Shown here: piece after piece, positions 14,655 to 21,538 of the stretch | Position numbering within the stretch: position 1 is the stretch's first letter | How the letters are laid out: the number at the start of each line of letters is the position of its first letter | Assembly: GCA_910586315.1 (NCBI GenBank) | Contig: CAJUIP010000038.1 | Span: 1 to 29,856 of the forward strand | DNA: 29,856 nucleotides | Reading direction: 5' to 3' | Source: an uncultured Lachnospiraceae bacterium | GTDB lineage: Bacteria > Bacillota > Clostridia > Lachnospirales > Lachnospiraceae | The notes under the pieces: generated by a model | What the model was told of the DNA's origin: nothing | Database searches by the model: none | Seen by the model: only the letters and a program-made list of their open reading frames with translations | Made by a program: the position numbers and the translations under genes

Positions 14655-15577
14655 TCTTTTTCCTCCCTCCCTTTAAGAACTTTAGTCAGCGTAAGATTGA
14701 TGAACATAATGAATACAAAAAGTACCAGCCCTATGGTAAACAGCACCTGCCTGTGGAGACCTGACGCATAGCCCATTTCTGCCACAATGGCCGTGGTGAG
14801 AAACCGGACAGAGTGAAAGGGGAGCGGAAAATTCACAGAACTTCCGGATACCAGTGTGATAGCCATGGCCTCTCCCATGGCCCGCCCGGTTCCTAGGACA
14901 ACCGCCGCCGCAATTCCGGATTTCGCAGAAGGAAGCGTTACCTTAAAAATCGTCTGAACCGGGGTGGCTCCCAAAGCCAGAGACGCCGCCCTCTGGGAAG
15001 CGGGAACCGCATGGATGGCAGATGCGCTGACGCTTATGACCGTCGGAAGAATCATAATGGCCAGTACAATGACTGCCGAAATCAGGTTGGCGCCTCCGGT
15101 GAACTGGTGGTCCGGGGAATCCGCAAAAATTTTCAACTCCAGCTTATACATAACGGGATTTAAAAGATAGATTCCCAGCAGTCCATAAATCACCGAAGGA
15201 ATTCCCGCCAGAAGCTCCACTGCCGGCTTTACCAGAGCTGACAGAGTTCCGGATGCTGTCTCTTCTATAAAAACCGCAGTCAGGATTCCCAGGGGCGCCC
15301 CCAGAAGAACCGCAGCAGCCGTCCCGATTATGGAAGTCAGAATTACAAACAGGATTCCAAAGGACGGTTCCGCCGCCGTCGGCTGCCATAGCGTTCCAAA
15401 AAGAAGTTCGGTAAGTCCTGTCTCAAACAGGGCCGGAATTCCGTTCATCAACATGTATATTGTTATGGAGGCCACAGCGAAAACTGCGATCAGACCGCAC
15501 GCCGTGAACATCCATTCCGCTGTCTTTTCTGTAAAATATCGTTTCTTTTGATTGCCAGTCATATGATTTCCAGTCAT
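14651..15577 (-). CDS. pstC: Phosphate ABC transporter permease PstC
   Basis: PstC is the second channel subunit, pairing with PstA. The 308-residue product has about six membrane spans, the PAVELLAGIPSVIYGLLGI block and the coupling loop AIHAVPASQRAASLALGATPVQTIFKVTLPSAKSGI. The family sequence MGEAMAITLVSG follows. The N-terminus reads MTGNHMTGNQ because of a 15-bp imperfect tandem duplication (15548-15577). The outer ATG at 15577 has GGGAG 7 nt upstream; the inner one has none. It follows pstS by 22 nt and overlaps pstA by 4 nt. Confidence 0.96.
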   Translation of the reverse strand: MTGNHMTGNQKKRYFTEKTAEWMFTACGLIAVFAVASITIYMLMNGIPALFETGLTELLFGTLWQPTAAEPSFGILFVILTSIIGTAAAVLLGAPLGILTAVFIEETASGTLSALVKPAVELLAGIPSVIYGLLGIYLLNPVMYKLELKIFADSPDHQFTGGANLISAVIVLAIMILPTVISVSASAIHAVPASQRAASLALGATPVQTIFKVTLPSAKSGIAAAVVLGTGRAMGEAMAITLVSGSSVNFPLPFHSVRFLTTAIVAEMGYASGLHRQVLFTIGLVLFVFIMFINLTLTKVLKGREEKE

Positions 15578-15599
15578 AACCTCTCTCCCGGAACCCTGT

Positions 15600-16436
15600 T
15601 TAATTTACAGGAATCAGCCCCACACTGGCTGCCAGATTCTGTCCATCCTCCGAGTAAATGTACCGGAACAGTTCCTGCACCAGCTCATTCTGGGCGGAAA
15701 TCTCCCCCTTTGTGGCCATCACAAAAGGACGGTTCAGGAAATACGTTCCTGCTTTGATATTCTCTGCTGTAGGCTCTGCGCCGTCCAGCTTTACTGCGGT
15801 GACGCTTTCATCCACCGCGTCAAGAGAAACATATCCGATGGCTCCGGGTGTGGAAGCAACCTTTGCCATTACCGCCCCGGTACTATCCAGTTCATTGGCA
15901 TAGACGCAGGCATCCTCAATCTTTAAAATTTCCTCAAAAGCTCCTCTGGTGCCGGAACCGGCTTCGCGTCCAATCACCACAATCGGCATGTTTTCGCCGC
16001 CGGCTTCACTCCAGTTTTTAATGTTTCCTGTATAAATTTCTGTGAGCTGCTCCTTCGTGAGGTCACTGACCTTGTTCTCTGCATCAACGACAATGGCAAT
16101 TCCATCAATGGCTACGATATTCTCAACTGCTCCGCCTGATTTTTCTTCCTCTTTTAAGTTTCTGGACGAATTTCCCACATCACATTTGCCAGAAAGCACG
16201 GACTCCACTCCGGCGGAAGAACCTGTAAATTCCACCGTCAAATTTACATCCGGATACTGCTCACGAAAGCTCTCACAAAGGACATTGGCGAACTTCTCCA
16301 TGGATGTGGAACCTGACATAGAAACGCTGCCGGAAAGCTTTCCTGGCTCTTCTGTTCCGTTTTTGCTGCACCCCGCCAGGATCCCGGCTATTACCATAAG
16401 TGCATATGCTCCCACAAACAAACCATCTTTTTTCAT
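15600..16436 (-). CDS. pstS: Phosphate-binding lipoprotein PstS
   Basis: PstS captures phosphate outside the membrane and delivers it to PstCA. The 278-residue precursor has a short charged start, a hydrophobic segment and lipobox ILAGC with C23 as the predicted lipidated cysteine. The phosphate-binding loops are visible: SGSTSMEKF near the N-terminus of the mature protein, GNSSRNL, and GREAGSGTRGAF. The ATG at 16436 has GGAGG 8 nt upstream; a start five codons earlier lacks one. It heads the pst operon, and the region before it holds three TTAC repeats that look like a PhoP-type operator, so induction by phosphate starvation is expected. Confidence 0.96.
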   Translation of the reverse strand: MKKDGLFVGAYALMVIAGILAGCSKNGTEEPGKLSGSVSMSGSTSMEKFANVLCESFREQYPDVNLTVEFTGSSAGVESVLSGKCDVGNSSRNLKEEEKSGGAVENIVAIDGIAIVVDAENKVSDLTKEQLTEIYTGNIKNWSEAGGENMPIVVIGREAGSGTRGAFEEILKIEDACVYANELDSTGAVMAKVASTPGAIGYVSLDAVDESVTAVKLDGAEPTAENIKAGTYFLNRPFVMATKGEISAQNELVQELFRYIYSEDGQNLAASVGLIPVN

Positions 16437-16519
16437 AAATAAATCCTCCACATATATCTTTTTTATTTCTGTACACTATTTTTTTACCACGGATTCAAAA
16501 TTCCAAATACCATGTTTCC

Positions 16520-16546
16520 GTAACTTGTTTGTAAGAAGCAGGTAAA
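16520..16546 (-). promoter_or_regulatory. Putative PhoP-type operator upstream of pstS
   Basis: Read toward pstS, TTAC occurs three times at exact 11-bp steps (GTAA on plus at 16520-16523, 16531-16534 and 16542-16545): TTTACC, CTTACA, GTTACG. Direct repeats of about TTaACA with 11-bp period are the known binding architecture of Firmicute PhoP. A possible extended -10 TGGTATTTG lies just downstream. About 85 nt separate the repeats from the pstS start. Assignment to PhoP is inference from spacing and gene context. Confidence 0.55.
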
Positions 16547-16594
16547 TTTTATTATGAAAAAAGTGTGTGTTTCTGTACGAAGGAAAAAAGAATC

Positions 16595-16622
16595 TTGACA
16601 GTCACAATTTAAGTCGTATAAT
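16595..16622 (+). promoter_or_regulatory. Consensus sigma-A promoter with no protein gene behind it
   Basis: A perfect TTGACA (16595-16600) and perfect TATAAT (16617-16622) are separated by 16 bp. This is the best promoter in the window. It points away from pstS and toward a 280-nt interval ending in a strong terminator; no ORF with a ribosome binding site follows. It is read here as the promoter of a small RNA. Confidence 0.8.
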
Positions 16623-16628
16623 GATAGT

Positions 16629-16906
16629 AACAGAACCCACCATGCCTCTGATTTTCATGCACAACCCGGTGGGACTTTTTAAGAGTGGACAGTGTTTATA
16701 GATGAATTTAATAAGCTGATTCAAAAAAACAGCAGTATCGTCTGCCTTACAGCAATGAATCTGCCAACAGATTGGAAATCTCATTTGAGTGTTTAAAACC
16801 AGTTATACTGCATAAAATATTAAAACAGACCTAACCCAGCATTTCATGCTCAAACTGGTTAGGCTTTCGGCGAAGTGTTACAATAAGCACTTCGCCATTT
16901 TTATTT
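16629..16906 (+). ncRNA. Candidate small RNA between pstS and the LCP gene
   Basis: The interval is bounded by a perfect promoter (16595-16622) and an intrinsic terminator (16869-16906), and carries no supported ORF; the best frames are 19 and 13 codons without ribosome binding sites. Predicted helices are CCCACC (16636-16641) with GGTGGG (16668-16673), the latter followed by a short T-run, and near the 3' end two alternatives. AACCAGTT (16797-16804) can pair with AACTGGTT (16853-16860), or CCTAACC (16830-16836) with GGTTAGG (16857-16863); they compete for bases 16857-16860. An AGCA/TGCT mini-hairpin sits inside the second. I considered 6S RNA and tmRNA and saw no recognised signature. Function is unknown; position beside a phosphate-regulated operon is suggestive only. 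Confidence 0.55.
16869..16906 (+). terminator. Intrinsic terminator of the candidate small RNA
   Basis: GGCGAAGTG (16869-16877) pairs perfectly with CACTTCGCC (16888-16896) around a 10-nt loop, followed by ATTTTTATTTT. It is a textbook plus-strand terminator, and no coding gene on that strand is close upstream. Confidence 0.85.
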
Positions 16907-16978
16907 TGATGGAAAATAAATCGAACTAAAACTCCATCCTGGGGGATTTTGTGCCTAAAAATAAGAATTACGAAAGAA

Positions 16979-17039
16979 AAGAGACATCCCGCAGAGGATC
17001 CAGGATTTAAAAGGCCTGAATTTTGCGGGGATGTCTCTT
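16979..17039 (-). terminator. Terminator of the surface-polysaccharide/LCP unit
   Basis: AAGAGACATCCCGCA (16979-16993) pairs with TGCGGGGATGTCTCTT (17024-17039) with a single bulged base, 30-nt loop. On the minus strand the stem is followed by TTTCTTTCG, so it stops transcription coming from the LCP gene that ends at 17103. The long stem may also block plus-strand read-through. Confidence 0.75.
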
Positions 17040-17102
17040 CCTTACGTGTCAGGGGCTAAAAATCGGTGTCAGCCGACAGACCCTTTGTATCTTTTTTTCT
17101 GA

Positions 17103-18953
17103 TTATGGAGCCGCAGGGCCCGTGGCCTGAGACGCCGGACCATTGGAATTCTCCGTGGGGGCTGTCATATCGGCCGGAGAGGACGGCGCGGCAGGGTTTG
17201 CGGGCTCTACAGGGCCCGACGCCGCCGTTGTGGGCGGTACCACAATAATGGAGGTCTGTCCACTACCGGAAGTCTCCGGCTCTGATACTGGACCTGGTGA
17301 TGTGGTGGCCTCCTCCGGCTCGTCTTCGAATCCGGGGCCAAACGACTCGGGCTGGGACGGCCTGATATCTGCCGGGCTGCTGGGCCTGTAATTCTCTGTT
17401 TCACCCGGATAACCTGGGCTTTCACCTGGATGTGAGGAAGGCCCTGACGGACTTTCGGAACTTTCTGACGGAGTCAGCGGATCCCAGATGCCCGGATGCA
17501 TTCCGGACTCTGATTCAGACTCGCCCTCTGATGTGGATTCCCCTTCAGAAGTCTCGTCAGCTGCGCTTTCACTTGTTTCCTCTGTAGAGCTTTCCTTTGT
17601 CGTTTTCGGTTCCTCCGTGGCCGCAGGCGCAGCCGTCGTGGCCTTGGGAACGTATCCCTGGTCTGTCGCCACATGGTCAATTTCCTTGCCTGCATTATAA
17701 AGGCCGCTGGTATCGGAAATCTTTTTACTGATGGTCTGTACCGTACTGGACGGTGTGTAACCTTCTTCGCCGAACAGAAAACTGTGAAGACTTGTGACGT
17801 TGCTCACAAGGGTCTGGGGAATGACACAGGATAAGTTATCCCTTCCGATTTTAATTCTTTGCTCTCCGCGGGCCGCCGGAAATCCCATCGTTTCGCCCAG
17901 ATGATATTTTTTAACATCCTTGGCCATAGACAAAATATCCATGATATCGATATTCGTGGCGCACATTTCAAACATATTGCCCACCAGGCTGTTCAGAGTG
18001 GCCAAATCGGCCGTCTTTGCCTTCTCGAAGGCTTTCTGGATGACGATTCTCTGGCGCTCGGTACGGGCATAGTCGCTGTCCATCAGGCGAAGACGTCCAT
18101 AGGCAACGGCCTGAACGCCATCCATATGATGGGTTCCCGCGCTCTTTAACTGTGTAGAGCCGATTCCCGTTCCTTTCACGGTTTCTGTGATAAATGCATT
18201 AATGTAATAAAACTCGGATTTGCTGACATCAATATCCACGCCGCCCAGAATATTGATGCCTGTGGCCACTGCCTTCCAGTTAAAGGAGGCATAGTGGGTA
18301 ATGTTTAAATCCAGATTTTTATTCAGAGCCTTTACGGCCTGCTCCGGACCGCCTTCCGCATAAGCGGCATTGATCTTATTGTATACATTCTTGTCATTGA
18401 CGTTTAAGTAGGTGTCGCGGAACACAGAGACCAGTTTGATCTCCCCGGTTTTCCTGTCAATGTTGGCAATCATGATAACGTCGGACTGATTGCCCTTTCC
18501 TGTGGAAGAGTCACGGGAATCCAGACCAAAGATGGCAATGGTCCAGTACCCCTCTTCCATCTTATCGCGGACTTCCTGGGAAAGCTCCAGGTTTGTAACC
18601 GCATCCACATTGAAGTCATTGGCGCTGTTGGCCTTTCCCAAATGATGGTTTAAATAGGCATATGCGCCGCCTACCAGGGCTGCCAGCACCACAAGAAGTC
18701 CCACCACCACTCCGATGGCGATCTTCTTTCCCCTTCCCATGCCTTTCTTTCTTCGGTTTCTGGAACCACGGGTATTTCCATGGCTTCTGCCGGCCCGGCT
18801 TCCCGGTTCTGCAAGCGAACTCCACCTTTCTTCGGAAGCCGTGGGCTTTGCTGCATTCCTGGCGGAAGAATGGGTGCCGCCGCGGGCCGGCGTACTTTCG
18901 CGTTTCCGGCTTCTTCTTGCCCGGGCACGCTCTAATTCATCATCATAATTCAT
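17103..18953 (-). CDS. LytR-CpsA-Psr (LCP) family cell-wall glycopolymer ligase
   Basis: LCP proteins move undecaprenyl-linked glycopolymers (teichoic acids, capsule) onto peptidoglycan at the outer face of the membrane. The 616-residue product has an Arg/Lys-rich cytosolic start, one transmembrane helix (about 77-101) and the LCP domain (about 135-310). That domain contains GLDSRD (143-148), NQSDVIMI (155-162), SVFRDTY (176-182), GGVDIDV, YGRLR (285-289) and DYARTERQR (294-302), which supply the lipid-phosphate and Mg binding Asp/Arg residues. A tail of about 170 residues from about 445 is rich in Ser, Thr, Glu and Pro and probably unstructured. It follows the sugar-phosphate transferase by 14 nt, and AGGA precedes the ATG. 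Tail length is unusual for the family. Confidence 0.94.
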   Translation of the reverse strand: MNYDDELERARARRSRKRESTPARGGTHSSARNAAKPTASEERWSSLAEPGSRAGRSHGNTRGSRNRRKKGMGRGKKIAIGVVVGLLVVLAALVGGAYAYLNHHLGKANSANDFNVDAVTNLELSQEVRDKMEEGYWTIAIFGLDSRDSSTGKGNQSDVIMIANIDRKTGEIKLVSVFRDTYLNVNDKNVYNKINAAYAEGGPEQAVKALNKNLDLNITHYASFNWKAVATGINILGGVDIDVSKSEFYYINAFITETVKGTGIGSTQLKSAGTHHMDGVQAVAYGRLRLMDSDYARTERQRIVIQKAFEKAKTADLATLNSLVGNMFEMCATNIDIMDILSMAKDVKKYHLGETMGFPAARGEQRIKIGRDNLSCVIPQTLVSNVTSLHSFLFGEEGYTPSSTVQTISKKISDTSGLYNAGKEIDHVATDQGYVPKATTAAPAATEEPKTTKESSTEETSESAADETSEGESTSEGESESESGMHPGIWDPLTPSESSESPSGPSSHPGESPGYPGETENYRPSSPADIRPSQPESFGPGFEDEPEEATTSPGPVSEPETSGSGQTSIIVVPPTTAASGPVEPANPAAPSSPADMTAPTENSNGPASQATGPAAP

Positions 18954-18967
18954 ATTCCTGTCCTCGT

Positions 18968-20386
18968 TTAATATGCGTTTTTATTGATAAATCCCTTAAA
19001 GACCGTTAAAAACATAATTTTAAAATCAAACCCCAGGGTCCAGTTCTCAATATAATAAAGATCATGCTCAATCCGTTTGATGATTGAAGTATCTCCGCGG
19101 TAACCGTTGACCTGCGCCCATCCCGTAAGGCCGGGACGCACCTGGTGTTTGATCATGTATCTGGGGATTTCCTCCTTAAACTTTTCAACGAAAAACGGCC
19201 GTTCCGGCCTGGGGCCCACGAGACTCATATCCCCTTTGAGAATATTGAAAAACTGCGGGGTCTCATCAATACTTGTCCGGCGGATAATTTTTCCGATAGC
19301 CGTCACACGCGAATCGCCCGGTGTGGTCCATCTGTTCTTTTCCTTTCCCGGATCCTGAACCGTCATAGAGCGGAACTTGTACATTTTAAACGGACGGTTG
19401 TGAAGGCCCACCCGCTCCTGGCAGAAAATAACCGGACCGGGCGATGTTGCTTTTATCGCAACAGCCGTCGCCAGCATAAGGGGAGAAAACAGGATAATTC
19501 CCGCCAGCGCTCCCAAAATATCCACAACTCTTTTCATTCCCGCATTCAGGAGACTGTTTAAAGGCACATGTCGGATATGAATCACCGGAAGCCCCTGAAG
19601 GTCCTCCATATAGGGGACCGTCGGAATAATATTTCCGTAATCCGGAATGAACTTCGTATGGACGCCCGACTTTTCACAAAGCGCCACAATCCGGCGCAGC
19701 TTTTCGTATTCGCCAAGGCCTAACGTGATGGCAATTTCATCCAGGGAATTCTGCTCCAGAATATAATCAAGATCGTCAATGGTCCCTATGATCCTGATTC
19801 TCTTATACTCATAGCCCCGCTCTCTATTGTCATCCAGAATCCCCCGTATCCGGTATCCCCACTCTGGATTTGCCTGCACACGGTCCACAAAGGCTTCGGC
19901 AGTACCGGAATATCCCACCAAAAGGATATGTTTCTGATTGTACCCTTTGGAGCGGACGGAACGGAGAGCAATGCGGATAACATTTCGCTCTGCTGTTATG
20001 AGTATGATGTTGATTCCGTAAAAGTAAACAACCAGCCTCTGAGAAAAGTTAAATAAATGCGGTTCTTTTCTTCCAAAATAGAGAACCAGACCAAAAATCA
20101 GAAGGCCAATGGTATTTGCCTTTAGTATTTTCCCAAATTCATTCCTTCGCCCCAAAACGCGCTTAGGCGTATAGAGATTAAAAAATGAATATAGAAGCAG
20201 GTAGCCTGGAACAATGATAAGAAGCGCGGCGAAGTAGAAGCCGGCCTCCAAAGTCCTCTTTCCAAGCTGAGTCGCCCATCCGCTGCCAATGACAATATAC
20301 CACGATGTCAGGTATGAGACAGCTGTCACCAGCGCATCCAGTACCACATGGAAACGGTTCAGGCTTGACTGATTGTCTTTAATCAT
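18968..20386 (-). CDS. Undecaprenyl-phosphate sugar-1-phosphate transferase (polyprenyl glycosylphosphotransferase)
   Basis: This enzyme starts surface glycan synthesis by moving a sugar-1-phosphate from a nucleotide sugar to undecaprenyl phosphate. The 472-residue product is of the long WbaP/WcaJ/CpsE type: four N-terminal membrane helices, a central Rossmann-like CoA-binding-type domain (HILLVGYSGTAEAFVDRV onward), one further hydrophobic segment, and the catalytic C-terminal domain. The latter has KMYKFRSM, DETPQFFNILKGDMSLVGPRPE and RPGLTGWAQVNGYRG. Glucose-1-phosphate is the commonest substrate of this type, but galactose cannot be excluded. The ribosome binding site is weak (GGTG). It has its own upstream promoter and probably forms a unit with the LCP gene. 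Confidence 0.93.
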   Translation of the reverse strand: MIKDNQSSLNRFHVVLDALVTAVSYLTSWYIVIGSGWATQLGKRTLEAGFYFAALLIIVPGYLLLYSFFNLYTPKRVLGRRNEFGKILKANTIGLLIFGLVLYFGRKEPHLFNFSQRLVVYFYGINIILITAERNVIRIALRSVRSKGYNQKHILLVGYSGTAEAFVDRVQANPEWGYRIRGILDDNRERGYEYKRIRIIGTIDDLDYILEQNSLDEIAITLGLGEYEKLRRIVALCEKSGVHTKFIPDYGNIIPTVPYMEDLQGLPVIHIRHVPLNSLLNAGMKRVVDILGALAGIILFSPLMLATAVAIKATSPGPVIFCQERVGLHNRPFKMYKFRSMTVQDPGKEKNRWTTPGDSRVTAIGKIIRRTSIDETPQFFNILKGDMSLVGPRPERPFFVEKFKEEIPRYMIKHQVRPGLTGWAQVNGYRGDTSIIKRIEHDLYYIENWTLGFDFKIMFLTVFKGFINKNAY

Positions 20387-20427
20387 GCTGTTTCACCAAT
20401 TTTTCCCAATCCGTATTTTCCGACTCT

Positions 20428-20436
20428 ATTATAACA
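20428..20436 (-). promoter_or_regulatory. Extended -10 promoter for the sugar-phosphate transferase-LCP unit
   Basis: TGTTATAAT on the minus strand gives a perfect -10 TATAAT (20428-20433) with the TGn extension; no good -35 is present. The start would be near 20421, about 35 nt before the ATG. The rest of the 20387-20530 spacer is AT-rich and shows a weak hairpin plus T-run after the upstream glycosyltransferase gene. Confidence 0.6.
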
Positions 20437-20530
20437 GTATACATGAAACAAAATATTTTTGATATAAATGTTTTCTTAAGAATCCCTGATATTTTTAAAA
20501 AATTGTCTTAAAGCGACAGGCAATATCCCC

Positions 20531-21538
20531 CTATTTCCTTACTTTGGCCATCTGCCGCCTTGAAAATTCATACACATACAGACATGTCCCGAAAAACAGT
20601 TCCGCCTGTATGATGAGTTCTTCCTTAAGCCGTCCCTTAAGATTCGGAACTCTCACACACTTTTTTCTTGTGCGGATCCCCTCAAAGAGGCCGGAAAGGT
20701 AGTCTTTCCCGAAGCCGATTTTAACAAAAAAGGCATATTTCACAAAAATTCCCGCCAGCAGAAACGGAGAATTCAAAGCAATCTGCCAGCCAGGCATATT
20801 TTTATAATTCAGATAAATATTGTTTCTCGCTGCCAGACGGACCTTAAAGGAATTATACTTGGAACCGCTGGTTCCACTTCCCACATGAAATACCACCGCC
20901 TCGGGACAGTATATATTTTCATATCCGTACAGCCTGGCCCGGTATCCGATATCAAGGTCTTCCAGGTACGCAAAGTGTATTTCATCAAACAGGCCAATCT
21001 CTTCAAAAACTTCCCGGCGGTATATGCCTGCCGCGGCGCATGCGGCAAAAACACGGCGGGACTTTTCATACCGTTTTACAGGCTGACCCACACCGCGCTG
21101 GTATGCCCAGCCGAGAACGCTGTACATATCTCCTGCATCATCCATCAGAGACGGCTCATGCATCTGTATCTGGCAGCTGCTGACAGAAAAAATCTTTTTC
21201 GATCTGCCGATGGCTTCTTCCAGGGCTTCCACATATCCCGGAGCCACGACCGTATCATTATTAAGCAAAATTACATAGGGGGTATCCGCTGCACGGATCC
21301 CTGTGTTGACCGCTCCCGGAAAGCCTGTATTTTCCGGAAGAAATATGGACGGAATCTTATGTTCCTTCAGCCATTCCACACTGCCGTCTGAGGAACCGTT
21401 ATCCACCACCAGAACCTTAAAATCCTTTACGGTCTGTTTCTTTAAGGACTCAAAGCATTGTTCCATAAAATGCAGGCCATTGTAATTGGGAATAATGATC
21501 GTTGTCCGCATCTGCATATCCTTCTTCCTTTCCGACAT
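20531..21538 (-). CDS. GT2 glycosyltransferase, rhamnosyltransferase-like
   Basis: This is a GT-A-fold inverting glycosyltransferase of 335 residues. It shows TTIIIPNYNG at the start, VVDNGSSDGS (45-53), NTGFPGAVNTGI, the metal-binding LLNNDT (91-96) in place of DxD, and YLEDLDIGYRARLYGY, which carries the catalytic-base region of the family. This layout resembles WbbL/rhamnosyltransferase-type enzymes; the sugar moved is not readable. A C-terminal hydrophobic patch (LLAGIFVKYAFFVKIGFG) probably sits on the membrane. The ATG at 21538 directly follows the stop of the upstream gene; an internal ATG at 21511 has the better ribosome binding site (AAGGA, 7 nt) and may be the true start. Confidence 0.88.
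   Translation of the reverse strand: MSERKKDMQMRTTIIIPNYNGLHFMEQCFESLKKQTVKDFKVLVVDNGSSDGSVEWLKEHKIPSIFLPENTGFPGAVNTGIRAADTPYVILLNNDTVVAPGYVEALEEAIGRSKKIFSVSSCQIQMHEPSLMDDAGDMYSVLGWAYQRGVGQPVKRYEKSRRVFAACAAAGIYRREVFEEIGLFDEIHFAYLEDLDIGYRARLYGYENIYCPEAVVFHVGSGTSGSKYNSFKVRLAARNNIYLNYKNMPGWQIALNSPFLLAGIFVKYAFFVKIGFGKDYLSGLFEGIRTRKKCVRVPNLKGRLKEELIIQAELFFGTCLYVYEFSRRQMAKVRK

Noticed and set aside
16602..16784. 60-codon minus-strand frame in the pst-LCP spacer
   Set aside because: No ribosome binding site; it runs backward through the small-RNA promoter and body.
16629..16906. Possible 6S RNA or tmRNA
   Set aside because: No long closing stem between the two ends, no central bubble arrangement, and no tmRNA tRNA-like ends or tag frame could be seen.
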